From the NCBI GenBank assembly GCA_937872925.1, contig CALMUT010000029.1, positions 1-60,081 on the forward strand: DNA of 60,081 nucleotides, in the 5' to 3' direction. Numbering within the stretch: position 1 is the stretch's first letter; each line of letters starts with the position of its first letter. The position numbers and the translations under genes were made by a program. Positions 25,443 to 34,263 of the stretch are shown here, piece after piece. The notes beneath the pieces are model-generated. The model saw only the letters and a list, made by a program, of their open reading frames with translations, was not told the origin of the DNA and ran no database searches. The DNA is from an uncultured Myxococcales bacterium. Its GTDB lineage: Bacteria > Myxococcota_A > Polyangia > Polyangiales > Polyangiaceae.

Positions 25443-26114
25443 ATGACTTTACGAAGCTCTTTCTTTCTCGCGCTTGCCTTGGCCGCCAGCACCACTTTGG
25501 CCTGCAGCAGCGATGGCAGCAACGACGGTGCGGGCGCTGCCAGTGGCGGCGATGCTTGCTCCCAAGCGGAGCAGCGATTCGCCGACTGCAAACCAGGTTC
25601 CGTACTCGAGCTCAACGGTGGCTGTACCGGCGGCAACCTTCAGCGGGCGGAGTGCATTAATGCCGCAAGTTGCGCCGAAGTCGACCAATGCATTCTGCAG
25701 AGCGGGACCGGCGGAGCGGGCGGCACGCCGGGCACGGGCGGACTCCCCGGTTCGGGCGGACTCCCCGGCATCGGCGGCACGCCGGGCACGGGCGGTGGTA
25801 GCGCCGGTAGCGCCGGAAGTGCCGGAACTCCCGGAACAGGAGGCACCACCAGCGGCTGCGCGGACATCTCCGGAACCTACGTGATGACCGGGACCTGCGC
25901 GGTGGCACAATGTGTCGTCACCCAATCCGGCTGCACCGCAAACTTCAACTGCAACAATGGCGCGGCGTCCTACACGGGGGCCGTGGGCGGCAATTCCGTC
26001 ACATTCGCGGGGCTCACGGGAACGTGCCAAGGCATTCTCAGCGGAGATACCCTGGCCGGCACGTGCACGGATCCTCTCACGGCCGCGACCTGCCAGTACT
26101 CTGGAAAGCGCTGA
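25443..26114 (+). CDS. Cys-rich lipoprotein with Gly stalk
   Basis: 223 residues from the ATG at 25443, with AGGAG 8 bases upstream deciding the start. Lipobox TLAC (Cys ~21). A short Cys domain (~35-88; CSQAEQRFADC, NGGCTGG, CAEVDQC) resembles the four-Cys helical modules of other myxobacterial lipoproteins. A Gly/Thr/Pro stalk (~90-135) follows. The C-terminal ~85-residue beta domain has ISGTYVMTGTCAVAQCVVTQ and repeated short G-V-T strands, with six or more Cys. Function unknown; presumably surface-exposed. Confidence 0.8.
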   Translation: MTLRSSFFLALALAASTTLACSSDGSNDGAGAASGGDACSQAEQRFADCKPGSVLELNGGCTGGNLQRAECINAASCAEVDQCILQSGTGGAGGTPGTGGLPGSGGLPGIGGTPGTGGGSAGSAGSAGTPGTGGTTSGCADISGTYVMTGTCAVAQCVVTQSGCTANFNCNNGAASYTGAVGGNSVTFAGLTGTCQGILSGDTLAGTCTDPLTAATCQYSGKR

Positions 26115-26383
26115 CGCCGGAAGGTTGCACAAAGCCATGCGCACAACGCCGCCTGCCTTTGCGCGTAGCTTCGCAAGCGCAGGCGGCGCCCACGCAGGGC
26201 AAGACGCCACGCCCCGGGCGACCGCCTCGGCAGCACGTCCCCGACGCGAACGCGCGGCGAACGCACGCCGCGTTGGGAGCCGACGCCGCCAATTGTGCTG
26301 CGTTCCCGCGACGGTTTGCGCAATCTGTCGCAGTCGATTAGCGAGGGTTCCGAGGTCAGGGTTGCATGCTATGTTCCGCGGTC

Positions 26384-26869
26384 ATGGCGCGCGCGGGCAC
26401 AGCCGCCACCGGCACTTGGCGCTGGGTGGATCTCGACGGGACAGAACAGGGCATCGCTCTTGGCGAACTGGCCCAACGCGTCAGCGATGAGCAGCTCCCC
26501 CCCTTTGTGTTGGTATGGCGCCCCGGCTTCGCCGAATGGTTGCCGGCGTACTTGGTGCCGGAGTTGGCGGAAACGCTGGGCGTCGATGCGCCCGACGCAC
26601 CCTACGAAGACGACACGCAAACGCAGCCACCCCCGGCGCCGGTGGAGTGGTACATCGAGTGCCTCGGCCAGAGCTCGTCAAAGACGTTGGCACGGGTTCA
26701 AAAGCTGCCCCCGCCGCGCATGCTGCACCTCGACTGGAGTGACGCCTTCGCCTTCGAAGAATCGCCGACGCTGCCGCGAAAGCGACGCTTGCTGCCCGTC
26801 GGCGCGTTTCCAGATATCGACGCCTACCTGGCGCATCTGCGCCGCCTGCGGGACGCTCGTGAGCGCTGA
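26384..26869 (+). CDS. GYF_2-like (DUF4339) domain protein
   Basis: 161 residues from the ATG at 26384; an ATG at 26366 would add six residues. Residues ~10-65 fit the GYF_2 pattern: a W-x-W start (WRWVDLDG), G.al.el, then PFVLVWRPGFAEWLPAYLV. This small domain binds proline-rich peptides in eukaryotes and is common as an adaptor in bacteria. The rest (~70-161) has LHLDWSDAFAFEE and a basic tail. No signal peptide, so cytoplasmic. It does not overlap its neighbours; 200+ bp of featureless GC-rich sequence lies upstream. Confidence 0.7.
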   Translation: MARAGTAATGTWRWVDLDGTEQGIALGELAQRVSDEQLPPFVLVWRPGFAEWLPAYLVPELAETLGVDAPDAPYEDDTQTQPPPAPVEWYIECLGQSSSKTLARVQKLPPPRMLHLDWSDAFAFEESPTLPRKRRLLPVGAFPDIDAYLAHLRRLRDARER

Positions 26870-26881
26870 GGCCGAGCCGGC

Positions 26882-26909
26882 GGCCGAGAAATATTGAATA
26901 ATCTCGGCC
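26882..26909. other. Hairpin with AT-rich loop between genes
   Basis: GGCCGAGA (26882-26889) is complementary to TCTCGGCC (26902-26909) around an AT-only-plus-one-G loop of 12 bases. It lies 13 bp past the GYF-like gene and ~80 bp upstream of the next. There is no T run on either strand, so it is not a standard terminator. An operator or attenuating structure is possible. Confidence 0.35.
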
Positions 26910-26990
26910 CGAACACCATCGGACCCTGGCAGCCCGAGTGCATGGCCTGAAACTTCCGACCATGCTACGTACACCCAGGGAGTGGTGGCG

Positions 26991-28127
26991 ATGAATCGAC
27001 TCGTTTCTTGCTTTAGCATCGGACTTTTGGCGGCCATGAGCGGCACCGTATTTTCGTGCGCGACCAGCGACGGTGGCGGCCTGGGCGGCGGCGGCGGCGT
27101 TGGGAACACGGGCAATGCCGGTGGCCAGGGCGCTTTTGGCGGCACGGGAGGCGCGACTGGCGGCTTTGGCGGCTTCGGCGCAACGGGCGCAACGGGCGCA
27201 ACGGGCGGCTCCGGCGCGACGGGCGCATTTGGCGGAACCGGCGCGACCGGCGCGACAGGAGCAACGGGCGGAACTGGCGCAACGGGTGGCGGTACCGGCA
27301 ACGGCCTGTTGGCGAGTGCATGCACCAGCAGCGCGGAGTGCGGCGCCGGAACGACTTGCATCCTACCCAATTCCGGCGCGTGGGACGGCGAAGGCCCAGC
27401 GAAGGGCTACTGCACCAAGGAGTGCACCGCTTCCACGGATTGCACTTCTCTCGACGCGACCAGCGAGTGCGTCAGCTTCGACGGCACCAAGGGCTATTGC
27501 CTCAAGGGCTGTGTCGTAGGCACGCCTTTTGGCGCCGGCAAGTGCCACGGGCGAACCGACGTCGGCTGCAATACGTATCTGCGTAACGCGACCCTGGGTG
27601 CGTGCGGCGCGGGCAATACCTGCCCGACGGGCCAAGCCTGCGCCACGGACGGTCAATGTCATCAGACGTTCGCTGCCTGCTCGGCGCTGTGTGCGGTCAA
27701 CGCGGACTGCCCCTCAGGAATGACCTGCAACCCAGGCACGGGACTCTGCACGACCACCGCGCCAACGGGCAAAACGCTGGGCCAGTCTTGCGTGCAAGCA
27801 CCCAGCGGGCAGCCCGGAGAGTGTCAGGGCTTCTGTGTCGGCATGACCGGCACCACGAGCCGTTTTTGCAGCCAGCTGTGCGTGGTCGGTGTCCCGAACG
27901 CCTGCGGTTGGGCGGGCCCCGGAAATAAGGCGACGGCAATCTGTGGTTTGGTGTTCGACCAAGCCGCTACCACTGGGGACGTGGGCGCGTGCCAGTATCT
28001 ATGTGACTGCAACACTCAGTGCCCAACAGGCTACATTTGCCAAGCAGACACGGACATCGCGACGAACGCCCTGCGCAAGGGCTCCTGCGCGCCCGGGACG
28101 ACGGGCGGCATCGTCAGCTGCAACTGA
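26991..28127 (+). CDS. Stalked Cys-rich lipoprotein
   Basis: 378 residues from the ATG at 26991, with GGGAG ten bases upstream. Lipobox VFSC (Cys ~23). A long Gly/Ala/Thr stalk with GATGATGATGG-type repeats spans ~28-103. The remainder (~108-378) is a chain of Cys-rich EGF-like or dickkopf-like small modules: SSAECGAGTTCILPN, TASTDCTS, TGQACATDGQC, NADCPSGMTCNPGTGLC, CDCNTQCPTGYIC. Such proteins are among the most numerous in Polyangiales genomes; their ligands are unknown. Ends 12 bp before the stop of the convergent barrel protein. Confidence 0.85.
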   Translation: MNRLVSCFSIGLLAAMSGTVFSCATSDGGGLGGGGGVGNTGNAGGQGAFGGTGGATGGFGGFGATGATGATGGSGATGAFGGTGATGATGATGGTGATGGGTGNGLLASACTSSAECGAGTTCILPNSGAWDGEGPAKGYCTKECTASTDCTSLDATSECVSFDGTKGYCLKGCVVGTPFGAGKCHGRTDVGCNTYLRNATLGACGAGNTCPTGQACATDGQCHQTFAACSALCAVNADCPSGMTCNPGTGLCTTTAPTGKTLGQSCVQAPSGQPGECQGFCVGMTGTTSRFCSQLCVVGVPNACGWAGPGNKATAICGLVFDQAATTGDVGACQYLCDCNTQCPTGYICQADTDIATNALRKGSCAPGTTGGIVSCN

Positions 28128-28139
28128 CAGCAGGCGTCG

Positions 28140-29165
28140 TCACGGCAAGAATCGATACGTAAACGTGAGCAGCGGCACCACGGGTGGCGGATCATCCGCC
28201 CCCAGGGGTCGCAACAGCGTCAGGTCGAGCGCCCAGGTGCGATAGGGAAAGCGAAACCCTGCGGATACGGCTGCGCCGTGGTACTCGCCGGCTTCGCTAC
28301 CCACGGGCATGAGCGTGTCGGCCTCGAACAAGATCGCGCCCCAGGGCGCGACGCGCCAAATGAACCCGGCGCCGGGCACTGCCATCAGCGCCGGCCCCGC
28401 CAGAAGCACCGTCATGGCGACGTTTGCACTCGACTCGCATGCGCGGTCGAAACACAGCTGGGTGACGGCGCCGGCGCGTCCCACCACGAACCCGCCTTCC
28501 TCGAATCCGAACAGACCCGTCAAGGAACCCAGCGCGGCGACCCGAACGGGACCCTCCGCGTGCAAGTTCGTCTTCAAGGTGAGATCGAGCGGGTAGATGG
28601 CATCTTCGCCCAGCGGCGGTGTGCCCGTCAAAGTGATCTGCGTGGAGTCCGTGAAGGCATAGCCGAGCTGCAGAAACACGATGTCCGTACTGGACATGTA
28701 GAACGTGCCCTCGGGGTGTGTCATCGCCGTTGGCTGGATCACCAAGCGATCCAGATGTGCATCCGCGATGCGGGCTTTGGTCGGGCGCCGGCTGCGCTCC
28801 GCGGTCAGTGGCGCCGCGGGTGGAGTAACGACCCCCGACCGCTGCGGACCGACGTAGGCGGGCGCCACATACGCGGGCGGAGCCAAAGTGGGCGCCACGG
28901 CGACCGGGGGCGCAGGCGCGGTCGGGGGCGCCGGCGCGATCGGTTCGACCGGGGGGGCAGGCTGCTCGGCATCCGCCGCTGTGAAGCCCGCGTCACTGCC
29001 TTGCGTGAAGGTGGGTGCACTCCCCGCGCCAGCATCCGGCCCAGCTTGCGCCTGCGCCACGCTAGTCCAGAGCAGCGCCGTCGCGAGCAGACCGCAGCAC
29101 AAAACCCTAGAACTAATGCGGAGAAAGACACGCACCGGGGTGCGAGGATAGTCATCCTGAAACAT
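28140..29165 (-). CDS. Outer-membrane beta-barrel-like protein
   Basis: 341 residues. Signal peptide ~15-40 (cleavage near AQAQA). A Pro/Ala-rich linker (~60-125) leads to ~210 residues with alternating hydrophobic strands and aromatic girdle residues (FYMSSTDIVFLQLGYAF, TQITLTGTPP, AAVSAGFRFPYRTWALDLTLL). The end, PLLTFTYRFLP, has the Phe/Pro C-terminus of barrels. The LTGTPP-EDAIYPLDLTLK pattern is seen in a family of myxobacterial barrel proteins with no known substrate. It is divergent from the MopE-motif gene with only ~21 bp between starts, so the promoters must overlap the coding regions. Confidence 0.75.
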   Translation of the reverse strand: MFQDDYPRTPVRVFLRISSRVLCCGLLATALLWTSVAQAQAGPDAGAGSAPTFTQGSDAGFTAADAEQPAPPVEPIAPAPPTAPAPPVAVAPTLAPPAYVAPAYVGPQRSGVVTPPAAPLTAERSRRPTKARIADAHLDRLVIQPTAMTHPEGTFYMSSTDIVFLQLGYAFTDSTQITLTGTPPLGEDAIYPLDLTLKTNLHAEGPVRVAALGSLTGLFGFEEGGFVVGRAGAVTQLCFDRACESSANVAMTVLLAGPALMAVPGAGFIWRVAPWGAILFEADTLMPVGSEAGEYHGAAVSAGFRFPYRTWALDLTLLRPLGADDPPPVVPLLTFTYRFLP

Positions 29166-29186
29166 GGCTGCTACGTTCTAAAGCGC

Positions 29187-29828
29187 ATGGGGCGAGTTGG
29201 AATGGCTCCTGCTTGTATACACGTCGTGTTCCACCGCACTTTTCACGTGGGCGTGCTGGTCCTGGTCACGCTCGGGCTTTCGTGCGGGCGCAGTGGCTTG
29301 GACTTCGCAGGCGATGAGGACCTGGAAGCGGACTCCGGGATTCCGGACCTCGACGCTGGCAGCGGTGGCACCGGTGGCGCCCTTGCCGACGGCAGCCCGA
29401 ATACGTGTGTACCGAGCGAAGAGGTTTGCAACGGCAGTGACGACGACTGCGACGGGCTGATCGACGAGGTGCCTGCGCTGCCCTGCGATGATGGCGGCTT
29501 CAGCTATTGCATCTCGGGTCAGATGAGCGAGTGCCCGCGCCGCTGCGAGACCTGCATGCCGGGAAGCCAGCGGATCTGCTTCATCTCCTACTGCAAGTAT
29601 TGGGCGGAGCAGACCTGCACCGCAGACGGCAAGTCCTTCGGCAAATGCCAGGAGCAGGATCCTCCCCCGGAGTGCAAGGGCGTCGCTAAAGACAAGAAGT
29701 ACTCAAAAGAGCTGGAGCAGTGCTGCTTGGACGCAGGCTACTGTTGCCTGGACGAGTTTGACCTCGACAAAGATGGCAACTCCTCGGAGATGATCGGCCA
29801 GTGCGACGACGTGCTCTGCTCGCCCTGA
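29187..29828 (+). CDS. MopE-motif Cys-rich lipoprotein
   Basis: 213 residues; an ATG at 29202 is an alternative start. A long hydrophobic signal ends in lipobox GLSC (Cys ~33). EEVCNGSDDDCDGLIDE (~87-103) is the MopE-type putative metal-binding motif, usually Ca or Cu related and common in myxobacterial surface proteins. The C-terminal ~100 residues contain many Cys (CPRRCETCMPGSQ, EQCCLDAGYCCLDEFDLDKDG), including an EF-hand-like DLDKDGN loop. The end overlaps the next gene's GTG start by 28 bp, so the two are co-translated. Confidence 0.75.
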   Translation: MGRVGMAPACIHVVFHRTFHVGVLVLVTLGLSCGRSGLDFAGDEDLEADSGIPDLDAGSGGTGGALADGSPNTCVPSEEVCNGSDDDCDGLIDEVPALPCDDGGFSYCISGQMSECPRRCETCMPGSQRICFISYCKYWAEQTCTADGKSFGKCQEQDPPPECKGVAKDKKYSKELEQCCLDAGYCCLDEFDLDKDGNSSEMIGQCDDVLCSP

Positions 29829-30667
29829 GTTCGGCGCTGCTGGCGACCGAGCTTTGCTCCGCGCCCGCGGTGGCGGCGCCGTGTGGCCGCCCAGACCTAC
29901 TCGACGCGGTCCCGCCTGACGGTGCCGAGAACGTGCCCACCAACGCCCGGCTGTTTGCGCGCTACGCGAGCATCGCAGAGTACTTGGGCGAAGACATCCT
30001 CTTCACGCCCGACGGCGAGGCGCCGATCTCCGTAAAGGGGAGCTTCGACGCCACGGAGGGCATGCTCAGCGTGGATCCGCCAGAGGCCTTGGTTTCTGGG
30101 AAGTCCTACAGCGTCAGCTGGCCACGGCTCCGTGGATTTGGCACGGCCAACCTCGGGCGCGGCAAGGACGTGAACTTCCGCGTCGGAGACGGCAGCGACG
30201 AAGCGCCCCCGGTGTTTGCAGGAGTGCGCGCCGTGGACTGGGACGTGACTCGCGACCAGGACGACTGCACGGATCGCCTGGAACGGCGCTACGTCTTTGA
30301 CATCGAGCTCGAGCCAGCCAGTGACGACGGCGGGCGCGATTCCCTGATGCTGGTGGTATTCCAAACCAGAGGCCCCGGGCTTTCCGCCCCCAAGCCGGTC
30401 AGCGTACGGCGACTTCCCGCGGAAGGGCAGGCCGTCACCGTGCGGCAAACCATCAACGACGGCGCCGGTGAAGTCTGTTTTGCGGCCATCGTGCGCGATC
30501 TCACGGGCAAGGCCTCCGCCAGTGGCGCTCGGGAAGTCTGCATCGAAACCGTGGAACCACCGTTCTTCGAGGGCTGCGCCGTTCGGGCTCCCACGCGCCA
30601 GTCTTCCTCCGGAGCGTTCGCCTGGACCGCCCTGCTCGCCCTGCTGTGGGCACGCCGACGCCGATGA
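29801..30667 (+). CDS. Secreted Ig-like protein with MYXO-CTERM-like tail
   Basis: 288 residues from a GTG at 29801 inside the upstream gene. Signal peptide ~1-25 (AVAAP). Residues ~30-125 have the SbsA-type Ig-like pattern (LLDAVPPDGAENVPTNARL, SVDPPEALVSGKSYSV). Residues ~130-255 are a second beta domain with Cys pairs. The tail is GCAVR, a linker, a hydrophobic helix AFAWTALLALLW and five basic residues, close to MYXO-CTERM, which anchors proteins to the myxobacterial surface. Its stop overlaps the start of the barrel gene (ATGA), giving a three-gene operon 29187-31719. Confidence 0.75.
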   Translation: MRRRALLALSSALLATELCSAPAVAAPCGRPDLLDAVPPDGAENVPTNARLFARYASIAEYLGEDILFTPDGEAPISVKGSFDATEGMLSVDPPEALVSGKSYSVSWPRLRGFGTANLGRGKDVNFRVGDGSDEAPPVFAGVRAVDWDVTRDQDDCTDRLERRYVFDIELEPASDDGGRDSLMLVVFQTRGPGLSAPKPVSVRRLPAEGQAVTVRQTINDGAGEVCFAAIVRDLTGKASASGAREVCIETVEPPFFEGCAVRAPTRQSSSGAFAWTALLALLWARRRR

Positions 30668-31719
30668 CGCAAGCCAGTCGCCACTTGCTCGCCTTCACGC
30701 TCTTGGTGCTGTGCGGCCACGCGCGGGCTCAGCACGCGCCTGCGCCCCAGGCCGCGCCTGCGCCGCCCCCGCCAACGCAGAGTACGCCGCCACAGACACA
30801 ACCCTACGCGCCCACCTCTGCTCCATCGGCGCCGACACTAGGTTCGCCTGCGGCCGTCACGCCGCCCCCACAGCAGCACGTAGCCGCGCCGCGCATCGCG
30901 ATTTTCGACGTGCTGCCCTTGGGTGCCGATCCGCGCCTCGCTGCAGATCTGACCCGTGCGCTGCGGGCAGCCGCGACGCGACTGGGGTACGCGCCCGTCG
31001 ACGAAGCGACCCTACGCGTGCACCCCGCCGTTGCCGCCGGGCAGGGCATCACACCTGCGCTGGCGGCACGCATAGTGCGTGACTTTCGAGCAGACCGCGG
31101 CGTGTTTGCTAGCGTCGGAGTCGAGCCAGGCAGGTACAAGTTGCGCTTGTTTGCGACCACGGCAGAGGGTGACTCCGAAGACCGCAGTGAAGCGGCGCTG
31201 CCCGCAGACGTTTTTCGCGTCGCAGAACGTCTCTTGGGCGAGTTGATTCCCGAGGCGGAACCACCAGAGATCCTCGATCCCACCCAGCCTCCGTATTCCG
31301 GACCGAGCCTGCGACTCGCTGCCGGCACCGAAGGAGCCATCGGACTCTCCGGAGCAGGCTTCTACAACCACATGTTGCACGCACGCTTTGATCTGGCGTT
31401 TTCGTCTACCACCGCGGCGGGCTTCGAGTTGGCGTACACGAACCTGAAGGGCCGGGATGGGCGCGCGCACAACGTGCTGCCGTCGGTGGTTTTGGAACAC
31501 GCGATCGAGCTCGGCTCGGGTTGGTCCATTCCCGTCAGCTTTGCGCCGGGATACTTGCCGAAGAACGGCCCAGTGCTGCAAGCCACAGGCGGAGTCGCCT
31601 ATGCGTTTGACGACACGACTGAACTTGCACTCACCCTGCTCGCGCCAACGGCATGGATCACCAAGGACGAGACCGTGTACAGCCTGAACCTCGGCGCCGA
31701 GCTGCGATTCGGGATGTGA
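30664..31719 (+). CDS. Envelope protein with C-terminal beta-barrel
   Basis: 351 residues from the ATG at 30664, which overlaps the previous stop (ATGA). Signal peptide to ~23 (HARAQ). A Pro/Gln-rich linker (~25-72) is followed by an alpha/beta domain (~78-200; IAIFDVLPLGADPRLAADLT, IVRDFRADRGVFASVGVEPG) resembling the periplasmic TolB-N-like or adenylate-domain-free folds. From ~215 to the end there are barrel-type strands with aromatic residues, ending LNLGAELRFGM. Likely an outer-membrane partner for the two upstream surface proteins. Confidence 0.7.
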   Translation: MTQASRHLLAFTLLVLCGHARAQHAPAPQAAPAPPPPTQSTPPQTQPYAPTSAPSAPTLGSPAAVTPPPQQHVAAPRIAIFDVLPLGADPRLAADLTRALRAAATRLGYAPVDEATLRVHPAVAAGQGITPALAARIVRDFRADRGVFASVGVEPGRYKLRLFATTAEGDSEDRSEAALPADVFRVAERLLGELIPEAEPPEILDPTQPPYSGPSLRLAAGTEGAIGLSGAGFYNHMLHARFDLAFSSTTAAGFELAYTNLKGRDGRAHNVLPSVVLEHAIELGSGWSIPVSFAPGYLPKNGPVLQATGGVAYAFDDTTELALTLLAPTAWITKDETVYSLNLGAELRFGM

Positions 31720-31859
31720 ATCGCCGGCGCAGACGGGTGCGAACGCAACGGCATCCGCCCTGCGCATTGGGCACTGGTTCGCCAGCGCCGCTGCGGGCAT
31801 GTCGGGTCGCGTTGCCTTGAAAATTCCAGGAAAAGCAGCCGTTTTCCATCCAGGGCGGA

Positions 31860-31890
31860 ATGTAGGATGGAATCCGACATAAACCTACAT
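31860..31890. promoter_or_regulatory. Inverted ATGTAGG/CCTACAT pair upstream of SMB lipoprotein
   Basis: ATGTAGG (31860-31866) and CCTACAT (31884-31890) form an inverted repeat with 17 bases between, centred ~75 bp before the start at 31950, in a lower-GC stretch. The same heptamer occurs twice upstream of the transglutaminase gene at 45840-45856. A shared operator is possible. Confidence 0.35.
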
Positions 31891-31949
31891 CTTGAGCTTG
31901 ACGACGTCCCCCCTGAACGGTAGCCCTGCCCCGCTTTGGGAGGCACCAG

Positions 31950-33266
31950 ATGATGAAGTTCACGAAGTTCGGTTGGGTAGCACTATTGGGATTTGCGTTC
32001 GGTCCGGCGGCTTGTGCGTCTGAGGCGGACAGCGGGATCGGGGGCGCCAGCGGCTCCGGCAACACGGGCAGCTACGGCGGCCTCCACGCCGGCGGCTTCT
32101 CCACCGGCGGCCCCGGCAACGTCGGCACCGGCGGCCCCGGCAACGTGGCCACGGGCGGCACCGGCAACGTCGGCACCGGCGGCACCGGCAACGTCGGCAC
32201 CGGCGGCACCGGTAACGTTGGCACCGGCGGCACCGGTAACGTTGGCACCGGCGGCACCGGCAACGTCGGCACTGGCGCCACCGGCGGCGCTGGCACTGGC
32301 GGCGCAGCGACCGGCGGCGCAGCGACCGGGGGCAACTCCGGCACCGGCGGTTTCGGCACTGGCGGCTTTGGCACCGGCGGTGCTTCAGGCGGTGGTAGCT
32401 GCGTCGGCAACTGCGGTTTCAGTGATCCAACCGGGACTTGTTTCTGCGACACGGACTGCGTGTCCTTCGGCGACTGCTGCAGCGACTACAACACGGTTTG
32501 TGGTGGCAGCGGCGGCAGTGGCGGCGGCGGAACCGGCGGAACCGGCGGCGGCGGAACCGGCGGCGTCGCAACCGGCGGAACCGGCGGCACCGGTGGCACG
32601 ACGGGTTCTTGTCAGAACGCTGAAGAGTGCTCGAATCCCGCAACGATGATCTGCAGCCCGACCACGCTCAAATGCGAGGCGGGCCAGTGCACGGCCAACA
32701 GCCAGTGCGGAACCAATCAGGCGTGCTTGGGCCAGGTCGCCAGCCCCGTGGTGGGCGCGTGCTACCCGAAGTGCACGCCCTACGCCAGCAGCTCCGGCTG
32801 CACGTCCACGAAAGACTGTGTCCCCTACCTGCTCGACGGCAGCGAAGGCGCGTGCTTCGCAAAGGGCACCACCGCGGACGGCGCGACTTGCACCGACACG
32901 GACGTCGGCACGGGTTGCGTCGCGGGCAGCATCTGCGTGCGCGACTCGGGCGTGCGCGTTTGCCGTCGGCAGTGCAACTACTTCGCCAGTAGCCCCGCCT
33001 GCGTGGCAAGCCAGCGCTGCGCACTCGGTGGCGTTTGCATCGCTGAGGGTGGCGACGCCGCGGCAGTTGGAGCAGCGTGCTCCAGCTCCAGCGCGGCAGG
33101 CGAAATCTGCGGCAACGACGGCAAGGCGTGGCGTGGGACGTGCCAGGACATCGGCAGCGGCCTGCGTTGCTACAAGGTGTGCCGCACGTCCACGGCTTCG
33201 GACTGCAGCGGCAGCCAAACGTGTTCGCCCTTCCAGGGTGACTCCACGGCTGGCGTCTGCATCTGA
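31950..33266 (+). CDS. Stalked lipoprotein with somatomedin-B-like and Cys-rich domains
   Basis: 438 residues; GGGAGG six bases before ATG decides the start (a second Met follows). Lipobox PAAC (Cys ~22). Residues ~28-148 are a Gly stalk with seven 8-residue GGTGNVGT-type repeats. A somatomedin-B-like domain follows (~150-182): CVGNCGFSDPTGTCFC, then DTDCVSFGDCC and DYNTVC, giving eight Cys with the diagnostic GDCC. A second short Gly stalk leads to EGF-like Cys modules (~215-438). SMB domains bind proteins in animals. A strong terminator follows the gene. Confidence 0.85.
   Translation: MMKFTKFGWVALLGFAFGPAACASEADSGIGGASGSGNTGSYGGLHAGGFSTGGPGNVGTGGPGNVATGGTGNVGTGGTGNVGTGGTGNVGTGGTGNVGTGGTGNVGTGATGGAGTGGAATGGAATGGNSGTGGFGTGGFGTGGASGGGSCVGNCGFSDPTGTCFCDTDCVSFGDCCSDYNTVCGGSGGSGGGGTGGTGGGGTGGVATGGTGGTGGTTGSCQNAEECSNPATMICSPTTLKCEAGQCTANSQCGTNQACLGQVASPVVGACYPKCTPYASSSGCTSTKDCVPYLLDGSEGACFAKGTTADGATCTDTDVGTGCVAGSICVRDSGVRVCRRQCNYFASSPACVASQRCALGGVCIAEGGDAAAVGAACSSSSAAGEICGNDGKAWRGTCQDIGSGLRCYKVCRTSTASDCSGSQTCSPFQGDSTAGVCI
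32106..32276 (+). repeat. 24-bp tandem repeat encoding GGTGNVGT stalk
   Basis: About seven in-frame units of GGC-GGC-ACC-GGC-AAC-GTC-GGC-ACC type, with Pro replacing Thr in the first two. The peptide unit is shared with the lipoprotein at 21078-21866, although the units differ in length (8 versus 13 residues). Confidence 0.8.
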
Positions 33267-33285
33267 GCCGCACCTATCGTCGAGA

Positions 33286-33328
33286 GAAACCCGCCGCGCA
33301 CCGAGCGCCGGCGGGTTTCGTCTTTTTG
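33286..33328 (+). terminator. Rho-independent terminator
   Basis: GAAACCCGCCG (33286-33296) pairs perfectly with CGGCGGGTTTC (33309-33319) around a 12-base loop, followed by GTCTTTTT. It lies 20 bp after the SMB lipoprotein stop and separates it from the convergent protease gene. Confidence 0.85.
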
Positions 33329-33389
33329 TCGTCGGCCAGCCGCAGCGCTGCGGTGTGACCTTCCGGGTGCGTCTGCCCCACCGCGGCCG

Positions 33390-34118
33390 CTACTGGCGCA
33401 AACCAAGCACGCGCTGCAGCACAGCAAAGTCGTTCTGGTTGGTGCGCCCACAGCTCGCTTGGTCCTCGGGAGGCACTGCCCCCGCGCTCAGCGCCAGCCC
33501 CTCGGACGCCGGCGCCATGACGGAGGATTCGTTTTCGTTGTGAGTCAGCCCGAATGTGTGCCCGGCCTCGTGAGCAATGGTGCGCGCTAGGACGCGCCGC
33601 GCCGCTGCACTGTCATACAGCTCGGAGACACAGCCAGCGGCTGCAAATCCCACGTCCCCTGCTTGCTGGCCGTCACAGTCCCGGACAGCCAATCCAGCCA
33701 GGGGACAGGCTTCGTCAAAATGGATGTCGTTGAACGTGTCGCCAACCGACAGCATCGTGAACTGACCGCTAGCGGGGCGCTCGGTGACAACATCGAGATC
33801 AAAGGGCTGGTAGACAGCGCGCACTTGGCGGGCAATCTGCTCGATCACCGCCGCGCGACTGGGCGCTGCCGCGTCTACGTAACGATTCAAATTCGTCGGC
33901 GCAATTTGATAAGGTCCCGGACCGTCACCCAGGGTCGTGACGCCGGCTGCAGCGTCGTTCTTTCCCGAGAACTGCAGGTGTGCGCCGTCGAAGTTCAGGT
34001 ACAGCGTCGTCGCTGCGGACGGCGCAGTCCCCGGCTTGACGGACTCATCTTCCGTGCCTTGCGCGATACCCCCGCATGACAAACATGCCAGGAGCAAGAC
34101 GGGCACTGCGCGACCCAT
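33390..34118 (-). CDS. Metzincin-like zinc metalloprotease, lipoprotein
   Basis: 242 residues from the ATG at 34118 (an ATG at 34127 adds three). Lipobox CLSC (Cys ~15). The catalytic zinc site HEAGHTFGLTH (HExxHxxGxxH) is near residue ~183, followed by NENESSVMAP, in which VMAP fits the metzincin Met-turn. The N-terminal half starts with a TTLYLNFDGAHL strand and contains DVVTERP. The mature enzyme is of compact size. Predicted to be exported and lipid-anchored, cleaving proteins outside the cell, in line with a predatory lifestyle. Confidence 0.85.
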   Translation of the reverse strand: MGRAVPVLLLACLSCGGIAQGTEDESVKPGTAPSAATTLYLNFDGAHLQFSGKNDAAAGVTTLGDGPGPYQIAPTNLNRYVDAAAPSRAAVIEQIARQVRAVYQPFDLDVVTERPASGQFTMLSVGDTFNDIHFDEACPLAGLAVRDCDGQQAGDVGFAAAGCVSELYDSAAARRVLARTIAHEAGHTFGLTHNENESSVMAPASEGLALSAGAVPPEDQASCGRTNQNDFAVLQRVLGLRQ

Positions 34119-34263
34119 TGCGTGCATTCGTCGTGGTCTGTTGCAGCCCGGGCGTGAGGATTCACTACGACGCCAGCTTTCAGCCCGGAGACATCAATTC
34201 GCCGCGACCCGGCTGCGGTCGGATCGGAGCTGTCGTCTCTGGACGGGGTCCCAGCCGAAGCGC

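Noticed and set aside
32106..32276. Regular 24-bp repeat as a CRISPR-like array
   Set aside because: The repeats are in-frame Gly/Thr/Asn codons inside a lipoprotein stalk with no spacers.
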